Shown piece after piece: positions 1 to 8,680 of a DNA stretch of 64,000 bases (its first letter is position 1; every line of letters begins with the position of its first letter). The DNA is from Terriglobia bacterium (GTDB taxonomy: Bacteria > Acidobacteriota > Terriglobia > Terriglobales > Acidobacteriaceae). The stretch spans positions 29,107 to 93,106 of the forward strand of contig JAIQFH010000027.1 of assembly GCA_020073385.1 (NCBI GenBank), in the 5' to 3' direction. The translations under genes were made by a program, and so were the position numbers. The notes under the pieces were generated by a model. It was not told where the DNA came from. It worked only from the letters and a program-made list of their open reading frames with translations, and made no database searches.

Positions 1-1
1 G

Positions 2-109
2 CCACTGCAACTCGGCACGCTTCGCAAGGGCGCCTACCGTTCCTTAACGGCAGAAGAGAAGACCGCGCTTGATCGCGCCATCGATCAGTCCCCTCGCTTA
101 CGACAGTGA
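2..109 (+). CDS. C-terminal end of an unidentified protein (5' end outside window)
   Basis: The frame starting at base 2 is open to a TGA at 107-109 and encodes about 35 residues, ending in a charged helix-like tail (LTAEEKTALDRAIDQSPRLR). Its codons look like those of the neighbouring genes. The protein begins before the window and I do not recognise the family from this fragment. The next likely start (235) lies 126 bases downstream. It could be a chance open frame, since only 36 codons are visible. Confidence 0.4.
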   Translation, partial: PLQLGTLRKGAYRSLTAEEKTALDRAIDQSPRLRQ

Positions 110-234
110 CGCAAAACACTCGTCAACAAACGTGTCAACGCAACAATCGTCCCGCAGTGGACTACCTTCCTCCCGTTAATGCTAGTTTGTATGAGACCTT
201 TACCACTGTATTCGATCTCAGGAAGGCAATATCA

Positions 235-1500
235 ATGCGTAAAGCAGCTATCTGGTTAATTCTTACTGCTCTCGCTGTGGTTATGGCCTCCAACTACTTG
301 ACCGGTGCCCTGCTTCCGGTTTTTAAGCCATCCGGTTCTGATTTCTCGGAACTCTATGTTGCGTCATGGCTTTGGCGCCATGGTCACAACGCTTATGACT
401 CGGCAATTGCTACGGCGGCGCATCAGCAGGTGGTCGGCGCATCAGAAGAGATCTTTCTGGTGAATGTGCCTACCAGCTTGGTTCTGGCGGCTCCCTTAAC
501 TCTCTTGTCTTGGGGATGGGCAAACTTCGTCTTCTTGACGTCGGCTGTGATTGGCCTGGTCGCAACCACGTTCGCGATTTTGCGCCTTCAAGGCCGTTCT
601 TCGTGGGGAATCGAAACAGCGTTGGTGATTGTGTTTCTGTTGTCCTTCAGCCCCGTTCGCATAGCTTTTCAGTGGGGAAATATTGTTCTACTAGTGTTAC
701 CTCTCTCCGTCATGACGATCCTGCTTGAGGAGAAGAGACATGATTGGCAGGCGGGCGTACTACTCGGGTTGGCAGTCTGCCTGAAGCCACAGATTGGGAT
801 GTGGCTAGGTATTTATTATCTGGTGCGTGCTCGCTTCCAAATCGTGGCGGCGTCGCTCGCCGTCGGTTCTTTCATCGCCGCCTTGTTTTTCCTGCACCCG
901 GTCCCGTATCACGAGTGGCTCCTTTCGTATCGCGCGAACCTCCAACATTGGTTTGACCCTGGAGGACCTTACGGATTCACCGAGGGATCCCTGTCTTTCA
1001 TCCTGTTGCGCACGCAAGGCGTCTTGTACACCATTACCCACAGGGCCTTCATCTCCAGTTTGCTGGCCTATGGTCTGTTTTTGATCTGTGCGGGGATATG
1101 GGGAATTTTAATTTGGCGTTCAGGCGCCCGAGTGCCGTCCTCGTTGGCCATCACGGCGTTGATCGCTGCTAGCTTCCTGTCTTTCTATCACAGTATTCCC
1201 GATGTGTCGGTGCTGAGCATTGCATTGTGCGATGCTTTCCCTGCGTCGCTGCAAGGTTGGAAGAGAACGCAGCAATGGATATGCTTCTTGCTCTTCCTTA
1301 TAATGCTGCCGCAGCGTTCGATCTTTGTGTTACTCAGCCACCGCCTCGGCTCATCCATCCTCACATCGTGGTGGTGGAATCTCTTTTTCCTACGTTACAT
1401 GGTCTGGCTCCTGCTGGCCCTGAGCCTTGCATTGCTTTTGAGGATGCGTGAAGCCGCAACCAGCATCAAACCTGACTTAGTAGAGGAGAATCGCAGCTGA
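235..1500 (+). CDS. GT87-type polytopic membrane glycosyltransferase (DUF2029 family)
   Basis: A polytopic inner-membrane protein of about 421 residues with some ten hydrophobic segments. Near the N-terminus it has the pattern SGSDFSELYVASWLWRHG followed by AYD, which resembles the DF...Y.A...G..PY signature of GT87/DUF2029 enzymes. Those enzymes use polyprenyl-phosphate sugars on the periplasmic side. An in-frame ATG exists at 106, but I prefer the ATG at 235: AGGAAGG lies about 7 bases upstream, and MRKAAIWLILTALAVV starts directly with a membrane segment. The stop TGA at 1498-1500 touches the amidase gene, so the two may be co-transcribed. The sugar donor and acceptor cannot be told from sequence. 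Confidence 0.7.
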   Translation: MRKAAIWLILTALAVVMASNYLTGALLPVFKPSGSDFSELYVASWLWRHGHNAYDSAIATAAHQQVVGASEEIFLVNVPTSLVLAAPLTLLSWGWANFVFLTSAVIGLVATTFAILRLQGRSSWGIETALVIVFLLSFSPVRIAFQWGNIVLLVLPLSVMTILLEEKRHDWQAGVLLGLAVCLKPQIGMWLGIYYLVRARFQIVAASLAVGSFIAALFFLHPVPYHEWLLSYRANLQHWFDPGGPYGFTEGSLSFILLRTQGVLYTITHRAFISSLLAYGLFLICAGIWGILIWRSGARVPSSLAITALIAASFLSFYHSIPDVSVLSIALCDAFPASLQGWKRTQQWICFLLFLIMLPQRSIFVLLSHRLGSSILTSWWWNLFFLRYMVWLLLALSLALLLRMREAATSIKPDLVEENRS

Positions 1501-1529
1501 CGAATCTGACACTTTTATCGGCGCTCGAC

Positions 1530-2912
1530 ATGAAGAAGAGTATCCGCGAGAAGAAAATTTCTCCCGTCGAGCTCGCGGACTTGCACTTGGCCAAGATCGA
1601 GCGGCTCAATCCTAAGCTGAACGCCTTCGTGCAAGTCGATCCCGAGCGCGTCCGCCGGCAAGCGCGAGAGGCCGAAGCCGCCGTGATGAGCAGCCAGGTT
1701 CTGGGCCCCTTGCACGGAGTCCCTATCAGCATCAAGAGCTCGATCGAAGTTGCAGGAATGAAATGCGAAGCGGGCACCCGGCTTCGCTCCGGGTTCGTCG
1801 CTACGCAAGATGCTCCCTTGGTCGAACGGCTGCGCCAAGCGGGAGCAATCATTCTCGGCGTAACCAACACGCCCGAGTTGCTCATGGCCTGGGAGACCGA
1901 CAACTCTCTCTACGGACGCACCAACTCGCCATGGGATCTGGATCGAACTCCGGGCGGATCAAGTGGAGGAGAGGCAGCAGCTATTGCCTCGGGAATGTCC
2001 GCCGGAGGCGTCGGCAGCGACGGCGGGGGATCGATTCGCGTTCCCGCGCACTTCAGCGGCATCTGCGGACTCAAGCCAACTCCCGGACGCATCCCTTCGA
2101 CCGGTCACTTTCCGCCCTCCGGCGGTCCGTTTGCTTTGCTCGGCGTAGTTGGCCCGATGGCGCGCACCATCGCCGATCTCAAGATTCTGTTCGAAGTCAT
2201 GCAGGGTCCCGACGACGGCGACTCCTTTGCAGCGCCCATACCACTCCGCTGGCCGACTCACGATGAACTGAGCCATCTCCGCATCGGCTACTTTGAAGAC
2301 GACGGCCGCACGCCCGTAACTCCAGAAATTCGCAATGCGGTTCGAACTGCCGCCGAAGCCCTGAGCCGCGCCGGATTCCAGGTCGAACCATTTCGTCCCG
2401 AAGGCCTGGAAGAAGCCCGCCTCCTCTGGAAAAAGTTCTTCGTCAAAACTGGCGGTATGCTGATCGGCCCAATGTTCGCGGGCCACGAGCAGGACATAAG
2501 TCCGACCCTGAAGCAATTCCTCGAATGGTCGGCGGCCGAGCCGAGCCTGTCAGGGCCTGATGTGATTGACGCATGGATTCGTCGTGACACATTGCGCGCG
2601 AGTTTCCTCGCGCAAATGCGGAAGTACCCAATCTTCCTCTGTCCCCCTGCCGCCATTCCCGCCTTCCGCCACGGCGAGCGCACTTGGATGATCGAAGGCA
2701 AAACCGTCGGATACCTCGATGCCTGGAGTTACACCGAGTGGTTCAACCTGCTCGGCAATCCCGCCGCGGTAGTTCCCGTGAGCCAATCGCCCGAAGGCTT
2801 GCCGGTCGGCGTGCAGATAGTCGGACGCCCATGGGAAGAAGAGCTGGTTCTATCCGTGGCCTCCTTACTGGAAAGGGAAGTCGGACCAGGAAAAACGCCG
2901 CCAATCCGCTAG
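1530..2912 (+). CDS. Amidase signature family hydrolase (GatA-like)
   Basis: An amidase signature enzyme of about 460 residues that hydrolyses an amide or carries out GatA-type amidotransfer. The Ser-cisSer-Lys triad is visible: Lys69 in HGVPISIKSSIEV, Ser144 in PGGSSGGEAAA and the nucleophile Ser168 in GSDGGGSIR. There is no gatB or gatC nearby, so a free-standing amidase is more likely than tRNA amidotransferase. The family-like N-terminus (TLLSALDMKKSIREKKISPVEL) begins before the ATG at 1530. GAGGAG at about 1482-1487 sits at good spacing from a CTG at 1497 that overlaps the upstream stop, so the true start may be this CTG. The substrate is unknown. Confidence 0.85.
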   Translation: MKKSIREKKISPVELADLHLAKIERLNPKLNAFVQVDPERVRRQAREAEAAVMSSQVLGPLHGVPISIKSSIEVAGMKCEAGTRLRSGFVATQDAPLVERLRQAGAIILGVTNTPELLMAWETDNSLYGRTNSPWDLDRTPGGSSGGEAAAIASGMSAGGVGSDGGGSIRVPAHFSGICGLKPTPGRIPSTGHFPPSGGPFALLGVVGPMARTIADLKILFEVMQGPDDGDSFAAPIPLRWPTHDELSHLRIGYFEDDGRTPVTPEIRNAVRTAAEALSRAGFQVEPFRPEGLEEARLLWKKFFVKTGGMLIGPMFAGHEQDISPTLKQFLEWSAAEPSLSGPDVIDAWIRRDTLRASFLAQMRKYPIFLCPPAAIPAFRHGERTWMIEGKTVGYLDAWSYTEWFNLLGNPAAVVPVSQSPEGLPVGVQIVGRPWEEELVLSVASLLEREVGPGKTPPIR

Positions 2913-2935
2913 CGTTCGCGGATAAGAGGCGCCTA

Positions 2936-2970
2936 TGTGGGCACAGCCGCCGGTCCGGCGGCCACAGGTG
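2936..2970. repeat. GC-rich palindromic repeat
   Basis: After the amidase gene a TGTGGGCACAGC block leads into GCCGCCGGTCCGGCGGC, a strong stem. A related block (TGTGGGGACGGCCGCC) occurs at 6650-6693, so this looks like a dispersed REP-like element that may also stop transcription. Confidence 0.45.
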
Positions 2971-3097
2971 TATCGGGCCGCAGGTTTCTCAATTTCTCCA
3001 GCTTTAGCCAACGATTCAGAGTCCTCTAAAGATTATGCCTCGCTCTACCGATATTAACTCCCAGGACGAGTCGATCTCGTCCCGGGTGTCGTGTGAA

Positions 3098-3478
3098 ATG
3101 CCTAAGGTTCTGATTGCCGACGATTCTCGCTTTCAGCGGCAGATGCTGGCCTCATTCTTGCTGCCGAAAAAGATCGAGATCATCTTCGCGGTCGATGCGT
3201 TGCAGACGTGGATGATGGCGCTCCGCTCAGCTCCCGACCTTATTCTGTTGGACATCAATATGCCAGGCGGCACGGGGATCGAAGTGCTCAAGCGCCTTCG
3301 CGTGTCCAATAAAACTCAGCAGATTCCAGTGATCGTGGTTAGCGGCGATGAGAGCGCCACCACCGAAGCGACGGCGCGAGAACTGGGCGCGCTCGATTTC
3401 ATCCACAAGCCCGTCGACCAGCAAAAGCTTACCGATGCTATCGGCCGCGCTCTCGGCTTGCAGGCCAACGCGTCGTAG
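3098..3478 (+). CDS. Single-domain response regulator (CheY-like receiver)
   Basis: A stand-alone receiver domain of about 126 residues with no output domain. It has the acidic pair Asp8/Asp9 (LIADDS), the phospho-acceptor Asp52 in LILLDINMPGG, a switch serine in VIVVSGDES and the conserved Lys104 in FIHKPVD. Such proteins pass a phosphoryl signal to partner proteins (chemotaxis, phosphorelay or scaffold). An earlier in-frame ATG at 3035 would add 21 residues without domain character, so the ATG at 3098 is preferred. No histidine kinase is adjacent, so the partner is unknown. Confidence 0.8.
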   Translation: MPKVLIADDSRFQRQMLASFLLPKKIEIIFAVDALQTWMMALRSAPDLILLDINMPGGTGIEVLKRLRVSNKTQQIPVIVVSGDESATTEATARELGALDFIHKPVDQQKLTDAIGRALGLQANAS

Positions 3479-3820
3479 CCGCTTCCGAACTACAGGTCCG
3501 ATTTATAAGGCCACCGTAAAACTCTAGTGGACCGTCGCGGCGACAGCATTACCGAGAAACCGGAAGCCGTGTCATCCTGAGCGGAGCAACTGCTTCGCGC
3601 AGCGAAGCGGTTGCGGAGTCGAAGGATCCCTACCTCCTCAATTTTGCCGGCGTGTGTCAGGGAATTCTCCCCACGCTCGCGCTGACGAATTCTCTGCGAC
3701 AGTTCACTAGTATTTTTGTATTATTCCGCCGCTCCAAACGACTGTATAAGTTTAAGTGGCGCGAGACTTCGGTTCACTGTGGGGCCGAAGCTGGGAATCT
3801 TCGAAGTCGCCATTCGGGAA
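3479..3820. other. Intergenic region with a dispersed repeat
   Basis: This spacer of 342 bases holds the repeat at 3571-3633. Open frames start at 3652 and 3716, but they only extend the cytochrome gene or run out of frame with it. I see no convincing separate gene or clear promoter here. Confidence 0.5.
3571..3633. repeat. Dispersed palindromic repeat, GTCATCCTGAGCGGA family
   Basis: It begins GTCATCCTGAGCGGA and ends GTCGAAGGATCCCT, with an inner stem GCTTCGC-GCA-GCGAAGC. A second full copy lies at 8514-8580, with the same outer arms and a different inner stem, and a shorter relative lies at 12299-12336. Conserved outer arms around variable inner hairpins are typical of a REP-like dispersed element. 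Confidence 0.75.
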
Positions 3821-6721
3821 ATGCCAGACTCCAGGAAAAGAAGCGGCCGAATTCTGTCTTGGCTCATAGCCTTTCTGGCCATCTCCGCCGCCTACCTCTA
3901 CACATTTCCTCAGGCCAATATCTTCTACGCCGTCATTGTCCTCTTGCATGCTGCGGGCGGCGTGCTGGCCGCCATTCTTCTGGTTCCGATGCTGTTTCGC
4001 CTTCTGCGCTTCGGCACCCTCGCCGGTCGAATGGGCTGGCTATTGATTGCTGCCGGCGCAGTCGTTGGACTCATCCTTATCAAAACCGGCACTCCACGAA
4101 CGGAGTGGAACAAGCTCTATCTCCACATCGCGCTTTCGCTGGCAGGACTGGCCCTGCTGATTGCCGGATGGCTGAGCGCACGTACATCTTCCGATTCGGT
4201 TCCGATCGGATCAAGATTGGCCGCTGGCGCCATCCGGGCAGTGTTCTGCCTGGCTTTGCTTGCGGGAATTGGTTACGGAGCGCGGTATGTGCGCGGCAGT
4301 TGGGAAACGCGCAACCGCATTCAGAACCCGGCCATGCCACCCGATGACATGAATGGCGAGGGCGACGGTCCCGAAGGCTCGTTCTTCCCCAGTTCCGCGC
4401 AGGTGTACGGTAAACAGAAAATTCCCAGCAAGTTTTTCATGGAGTCCGATTCCTGCAAGCGCTGCCACGAAGATATCTACAACCAGTGGTTCAGCTCCGC
4501 GCACCACTTCTCGTCATTCAATAACCAGTGGTACCGCAAATCGATCGAGTACATGCAGGACACAATCGGCACCAAGCCCTCGAAATGGTGCGGAGGATGC
4601 CACGATCCCGCCGTGCTTTACGCCGGCATGATGGACACTCCGATCAAGCAGATCGTGCATCGCCCCGAAGCGCAGGCAGGGCTCGGCTGCATGATGTGCC
4701 ACTCCATCGCCAACGTGAAGAGCACCATGGGCCAGGCTGACTTCTATCTCGAATATCCCAAGCTGCACGAACTCGCCGCCACGAAGAATCCGATTGCCCG
4801 CGAGTTGCACGATTTCCTCATCAAGTTGAATCCCGAGCCGCACCGCCGCGTGTTCTTGAAGCCTTTCATGCGCGACCAGACAGCGGAGTTCTGCTCGTCC
4901 TGCCACAAGGTGCACCTCGACGTTCCCGTGAATCACTATCGCTGGTTCCGCGGATTCAATGAGTACGACAACTGGCAGGCCAGCGGTGTGTCCGGACAGG
5001 GAGCGCGTTCGTTCTACTATCCTCCGAAGCCTCAGCAGTGTGCCGATTGCCACATGCCTATGGAGTCGTCGAAGGACCAGGGCAACGTAAACGGCTTCGT
5101 GCACTCGCATCGCTTCCCGGCAGCGAACACAGCGGTGCCGACGGCGAACGAAGATCCCGCCCAGCTCAAGCTCACGGAAGACTTCCTGAAGAACGGCCAG
5201 CTCACAGTCGATATCTTCGCTCTCTCTCCAGCGCAGGCTCCGCTGAAGCCGGGCGCGGCCACGCAGTCGGACTTGTCGACGACGTTCGCTGTCGGCGAAG
5301 AAGCCGAAAGCAAAGTCGCAGCAGCCGGAAGTGAGGCCGCCCCGATCAGCGCTCCGCTCAACCGCGTTCAGCCCGCCTTACGGCGCGGAGATACGGTTCG
5401 CGTCGACGTGGTCGTGCGCACGAAAAAAGTCGGACACTTCTTCCCCGGCGGCACCGTTGATGCCTACGACACGTGGCTCGAACTGAAGGGAACCGACGAC
5501 AAGGGCCAGACCATTTTCTGGAGCGGCATGGTCGAAGACAACGGTCACGGCCCTGTCGAAAAAGGGGCGCACTTCTATCGCTCGCTGCAGATCGACGCCC
5601 ACGGCAATCCCATCAACAAGCGTAACGCCTGGGCCACACGCGCCGTGGTCTATGTGCGTCTGATTCCACCCGGTGCAGCCGACACCGTGCACTACCGCAT
5701 GCGCATTCCAGAAAATGCCGGCAACAAGATTACGCTGCATGCCCGTCTCTGCTATCGCAAGTTCGCGTGGTATGGAACCCAGGAAGCGTTTGCGGGGGTA
5801 CCCGATCCGGCCAAGCACGATGCGGTTTCCTCGGACTACGACGATCGGCCAACACTTTTTACAGGGTCGTTGAGCGGCGTCTCGGCGAAGCAGGAAAAGA
5901 TTCCCGACCTTCCCATCGTTCCCGTTGCGGAAGACGAAGTCACGCTTCCAGTGGTTGCGCACAACGCGCCCGCACCCACACCCAGCACGATCGTTCGCAA
6001 AGAGGAGTGGCAACGCTGGAACGACTACGGTATCGGCCTGTTCCTGCAAGGAGACCTGAAGGCCGCCGCCGCCGCTTTCGAGAAAGTCACGCAAGCCGAT
6101 CCGAACAATCCCGACGGCTGGGTCAACATCGGACGCTGCGCCGTGCAGGAAGGCGACATGGCACGTGCACGCACCGTGCTGGAAAAAGCCCTGTCGTTGT
6201 CGCCGAACCTGGCACGGGCCAATTTTTTCTATGCGAAAGTCTTGCGCTCCGATGGCAACTACGAGGGCGCCGCATCGCGACTCCGCAGCGTGCTCGCGCA
6301 ATATCCCCGGGATCGCGTCGCGCTCAACGACTTGGGACGCGTTCTCTTCCTGCAGCGCAAGTATGACGAGGCAGTTAAGGTCCTGCAATCCGTGCTCGAC
6401 ATCGATCCCGAAGACCTGCAAGCTCACTACAACCTGATGCTCTGCTACAACGGCCTCGGAAACGAGACGCTCGCGAAAGAACATCAGGCCCGTTATATGC
6501 GCTTCAAGGCCGACGAATCATCGCAGGCGATCACCGGCCCCTACCGCCAGCTTCATCCCGAAGACAACAACGAGCGCCAGTCAGTCCACGAACACGTGTC
6601 TGTTTCACTGCCAGTCACTGGCACAACCCATGGGACCACTACAACCCATGTGGGGACGGCCGCCATCGGCCGTCCGGCCGGGCAAAGCCCGGCAGCGATT
6701 TCCGCCGGAGCCTCCAGATAA
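3821..6721 (+). CDS. Membrane-anchored pentahaem cytochrome c with C-terminal TPR domain
   Basis: About 966 residues in three parts. Residues 1-175 carry about five hydrophobic segments. A haem region follows with five CxxCH sites: CKRCH 212, CGGCH 257, CMMCH 290, CSSCH 358 and CADCH 407. After about 728 come four TPR units. The haem domain resembles cytochrome c-554-like multihaem proteins, so an electron-transfer role at the outer face of the inner membrane is likely; the TPRs suggest docking of partner proteins. The start is uncertain: a TTG at 3716 would add 35 residues, while ATG 3821 is followed by basic residues and a membrane segment. The last 40 or so residues are encoded by repeat-like DNA (6610-6720). 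The next gene starts at the base after the stop, so the two are probably co-transcribed. Confidence 0.82.
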   Translation: MPDSRKRSGRILSWLIAFLAISAAYLYTFPQANIFYAVIVLLHAAGGVLAAILLVPMLFRLLRFGTLAGRMGWLLIAAGAVVGLILIKTGTPRTEWNKLYLHIALSLAGLALLIAGWLSARTSSDSVPIGSRLAAGAIRAVFCLALLAGIGYGARYVRGSWETRNRIQNPAMPPDDMNGEGDGPEGSFFPSSAQVYGKQKIPSKFFMESDSCKRCHEDIYNQWFSSAHHFSSFNNQWYRKSIEYMQDTIGTKPSKWCGGCHDPAVLYAGMMDTPIKQIVHRPEAQAGLGCMMCHSIANVKSTMGQADFYLEYPKLHELAATKNPIARELHDFLIKLNPEPHRRVFLKPFMRDQTAEFCSSCHKVHLDVPVNHYRWFRGFNEYDNWQASGVSGQGARSFYYPPKPQQCADCHMPMESSKDQGNVNGFVHSHRFPAANTAVPTANEDPAQLKLTEDFLKNGQLTVDIFALSPAQAPLKPGAATQSDLSTTFAVGEEAESKVAAAGSEAAPISAPLNRVQPALRRGDTVRVDVVVRTKKVGHFFPGGTVDAYDTWLELKGTDDKGQTIFWSGMVEDNGHGPVEKGAHFYRSLQIDAHGNPINKRNAWATRAVVYVRLIPPGAADTVHYRMRIPENAGNKITLHARLCYRKFAWYGTQEAFAGVPDPAKHDAVSSDYDDRPTLFTGSLSGVSAKQEKIPDLPIVPVAEDEVTLPVVAHNAPAPTPSTIVRKEEWQRWNDYGIGLFLQGDLKAAAAAFEKVTQADPNNPDGWVNIGRCAVQEGDMARARTVLEKALSLSPNLARANFFYAKVLRSDGNYEGAASRLRSVLAQYPRDRVALNDLGRVLFLQRKYDEAVKVLQSVLDIDPEDLQAHYNLMLCYNGLGNETLAKEHQARYMRFKADESSQAITGPYRQLHPEDNNERQSVHEHVSVSLPVTGTTHGTTTTHVGTAAIGRPAGQSPAAISAGASR
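6650..6693. repeat. GC-rich palindromic repeat inside the 3' end of the cytochrome gene
   Basis: GGACGGCCG-CCAT-CGGCCGTCC is followed by GCCGGGC-AAA-GCCCGGC, two adjacent hairpins. The block resembles 2936-2970. It is read in frame as the C-terminal tail of the cytochrome, which suggests that a repeat invaded the gene end or that the reading frame was extended through it. Confidence 0.5.
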
Positions 6722-8503
6722 ATGTTCCACAAAAGCGAACTCACCACGGAATCACGGAGACCGGGAGAACTTCTTCTTGTTTTTTTCTCAAGATTCCTCC
6801 GTTCCTCCGTGTCTCCGTGGTTAATCGCATTTTGCTTCGTCCTCACAGCCCAAGCGCAGATCCAATTCCGCGACATCACCACCCAGGCCGATATCCACTT
6901 CACCCACAACAACGGCGCCTTCGGCAAGAAGTGGCTTCCCGAAACCATGGGCCCGGGCTGCGCCTTCATCGACTACGACAACGACGGATACCCCGACATC
7001 ATCCTGATCAACGGCGAAGATTTCCCCGGACATCCCCACGCTGGCGCGACCACGCCCAAGCTTTATCACAACAATCACGACGGCACTTTCACCGACGTGA
7101 CTCGCAAAGCCGGCCTCGCGGTTCCCATGTACGGATTCGGCGTAGCGGTCGGCGACTACGACAACGACGGCTTCGACGATCTCTTCATCTCAGCGCTAGG
7201 GCAGAGTCATCTCTTCCACAACATCGGCAACGGCACATTCGCCGAAGTGACCAAAGTCGCCGGCATGTGGGGGCCGAACGAATTCTCCACCAGCGCAGCC
7301 TGGGTCGACTATGACCGTGACGGCAAGCTTGACCTCGTTGTGGCAAATTATGTTCAGTGGACCGAGCAGGGCGACCTCTACTGCACCATCGACGGCGCGC
7401 ACAAGTCCTATTGCACGCCTGAATCCTACAAAGGCACATCGTTGCGCGTCTGGCACAACCTCGGCGCAGGAAAGTTCGAAGACGCCACGCAAAAAGCTGG
7501 ACTCGGAGATCCAACATCGAAGAGTCTCGGCATCGCCGTCCTCGATGTGAACGTCGACGGCTGGCCTGACATCCTGATCGCCAACGACACGCAGCCCAAC
7601 AAGCTCTACGTCAACAAGAAGAACGGCACGTTCGAGGAACGAGGAGTCGCCGCCGGAATCGGCTTCAGCGAAGACGGCATCGCCCGCGCCGGCATGGGTG
7701 CCGACGCAGCCGACTACGACCGCAGCGGCCATGCCAGCCTGATCATCAGCAACTTCGCCAACCAGATGGTCTCGCTCTATCACAACGAGGGCAATGGCCT
7801 CTTCGTCGACGAAGCTCCGCAATCCGAGATCGGTCGCGACACTCTGGTCACCCTCGGCTTCGGCTGCTTCTTCTTCGATTACGACAACGACGGCTGGCCT
7901 GACATCTTCGTTGCCGATGGCCACATCGAAAACGAAATCGAGCGCGTACAAAAGCGCGTAAGTTTCGCCGAGCCTCCTCACCTGTTTCGAAACCTGGGCG
8001 GCGGGAAATTCACCGAAGTCACCGCGCAGATGGGCAAGTCCTTTGCGGCCCCGAAAGTCGCGCGCTCAGCGGCGTACGCCGACATCGACAATGACGGCTT
8101 TCTCGACATTCTGCTGACGACAAATGCCGGCCCCGCCTACCTTTTCCACAACGAAGGCGGCACCAACCACAGCCTGCGGATCAAACTGATCGGCACAAAA
8201 TCGAATCGCGATGGCATCGGCGCGGTAGTGCGCGTGACCTCCGGCACCGATAAGCAGTGGAAGATGCTGCGCTCCGGCTCGAGCTACCTGTCACAGAGCG
8301 AACTGGTGCTCACGTTCGGCTTGGGCGCACAAACAAAAGCGGATGCAATCGAAATTCAGTGGCCCAGCGGCCAAGTCGACAAACTCTCGAACGTGAATGC
8401 CGGTCAGACGGTGATGGTGCAGGAAGGGAAGGGAATCACGGGCAACCGAGCGTATTCTGCGCCTCGCGTGCACGCCGAGAAGCAATTAGCAGCAGGCAAT
8501 TAG
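6722..8503 (+). CDS. Exported CRTAC1 family protein (FG-GAP/VCBS repeats with ASPIC/UnbV domain)
   Basis: A protein of about 593 residues. A hydrophobic export signal ends near LTAQAQ (residue 46). It is followed by many FG-GAP/VCBS blade repeats with Ca-binding DxDNDGxxD motifs (such as DYDNDGYPD, DYDNDGFDD and DIDNDGFLD), then a C-terminal ASPIC/UnbV domain at about 481-565. Such beta-propellers are extracellular or periplasmic; their biochemical role is largely unknown. The gene begins at the base after the cytochrome stop. The first 35 or so codons run through a dispersed repeat (6793-6825), so the N-terminus is unusual and the exact start (ATG 6722 or a later GTG or TTG) is uncertain. 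A similar but longer protein follows. Confidence 0.85.
   Translation: MFHKSELTTESRRPGELLLVFFSRFLRSSVSPWLIAFCFVLTAQAQIQFRDITTQADIHFTHNNGAFGKKWLPETMGPGCAFIDYDNDGYPDIILINGEDFPGHPHAGATTPKLYHNNHDGTFTDVTRKAGLAVPMYGFGVAVGDYDNDGFDDLFISALGQSHLFHNIGNGTFAEVTKVAGMWGPNEFSTSAAWVDYDRDGKLDLVVANYVQWTEQGDLYCTIDGAHKSYCTPESYKGTSLRVWHNLGAGKFEDATQKAGLGDPTSKSLGIAVLDVNVDGWPDILIANDTQPNKLYVNKKNGTFEERGVAAGIGFSEDGIARAGMGADAADYDRSGHASLIISNFANQMVSLYHNEGNGLFVDEAPQSEIGRDTLVTLGFGCFFFDYDNDGWPDIFVADGHIENEIERVQKRVSFAEPPHLFRNLGGGKFTEVTAQMGKSFAAPKVARSAAYADIDNDGFLDILLTTNAGPAYLFHNEGGTNHSLRIKLIGTKSNRDGIGAVVRVTSGTDKQWKMLRSGSSYLSQSELVLTFGLGAQTKADAIEIQWPSGQVDKLSNVNAGQTVMVQEGKGITGNRAYSAPRVHAEKQLAAGN
6793..6825. repeat. Dispersed repeat, TCCGTGTCTCCGTGGTTAA family
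   Basis: A pyrimidine/GTG-rich block (CCTCCGTGTCTCCGTGGTTA) recurs with variations at 8637-8670, 24004-24037 and 28574-28611. This copy is translated as part of the export signal of the CRTAC1 protein; the other copies are intergenic. Confidence 0.6.
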
Positions 8504-8513
8504 CCAAGTCGTT

Positions 8514-8580
8514 GTCATCCTGAGCGGAGGCAATGCGCTCGCGAAAGCGGGCGCATTGACGCAGTCGAAGGATCCCTGCC
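8514..8580. repeat. Dispersed palindromic repeat, GTCATCCTGAGCGGA family (second copy)
   Basis: It has the same outer arms as the copy at 3571-3633 (GTCATCCTGAGCGGA ... GTCGAAGGATCCCT), with an inner stem AATGCGC ... GCGCATT. It lies between the two ASPIC/UnbV genes. Confidence 0.75.
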
Positions 8581-8636
8581 ATCGTCACCGACCTGATAGG
8601 CATACTTCCATCCAGTTTGCCCGGCTGGTCGGTTTT

Positions 8637-8670
8637 CCCCTGTGTTCCTCTGTGCCCTCTGTGGTTAAAT
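8637..8670. repeat. Dispersed repeat, CCTCTGTGGTTAA family
   Basis: CCTGTGTTCCTCTGTGCCCTCTGTGGTTAA lies just before the ATG at 8681 and replaces a normal leader. It belongs to the same family as 6793-6825. Confidence 0.6.
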
Positions 8671-8680
8671 CTCTAACGGA

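Noticed and set aside
5378..6484. 368-codon minus-strand open frame over the cytochrome gene
   Set aside because: Antisense to the multihaem/TPR gene; no motif, no ribosome site, no neighbour.
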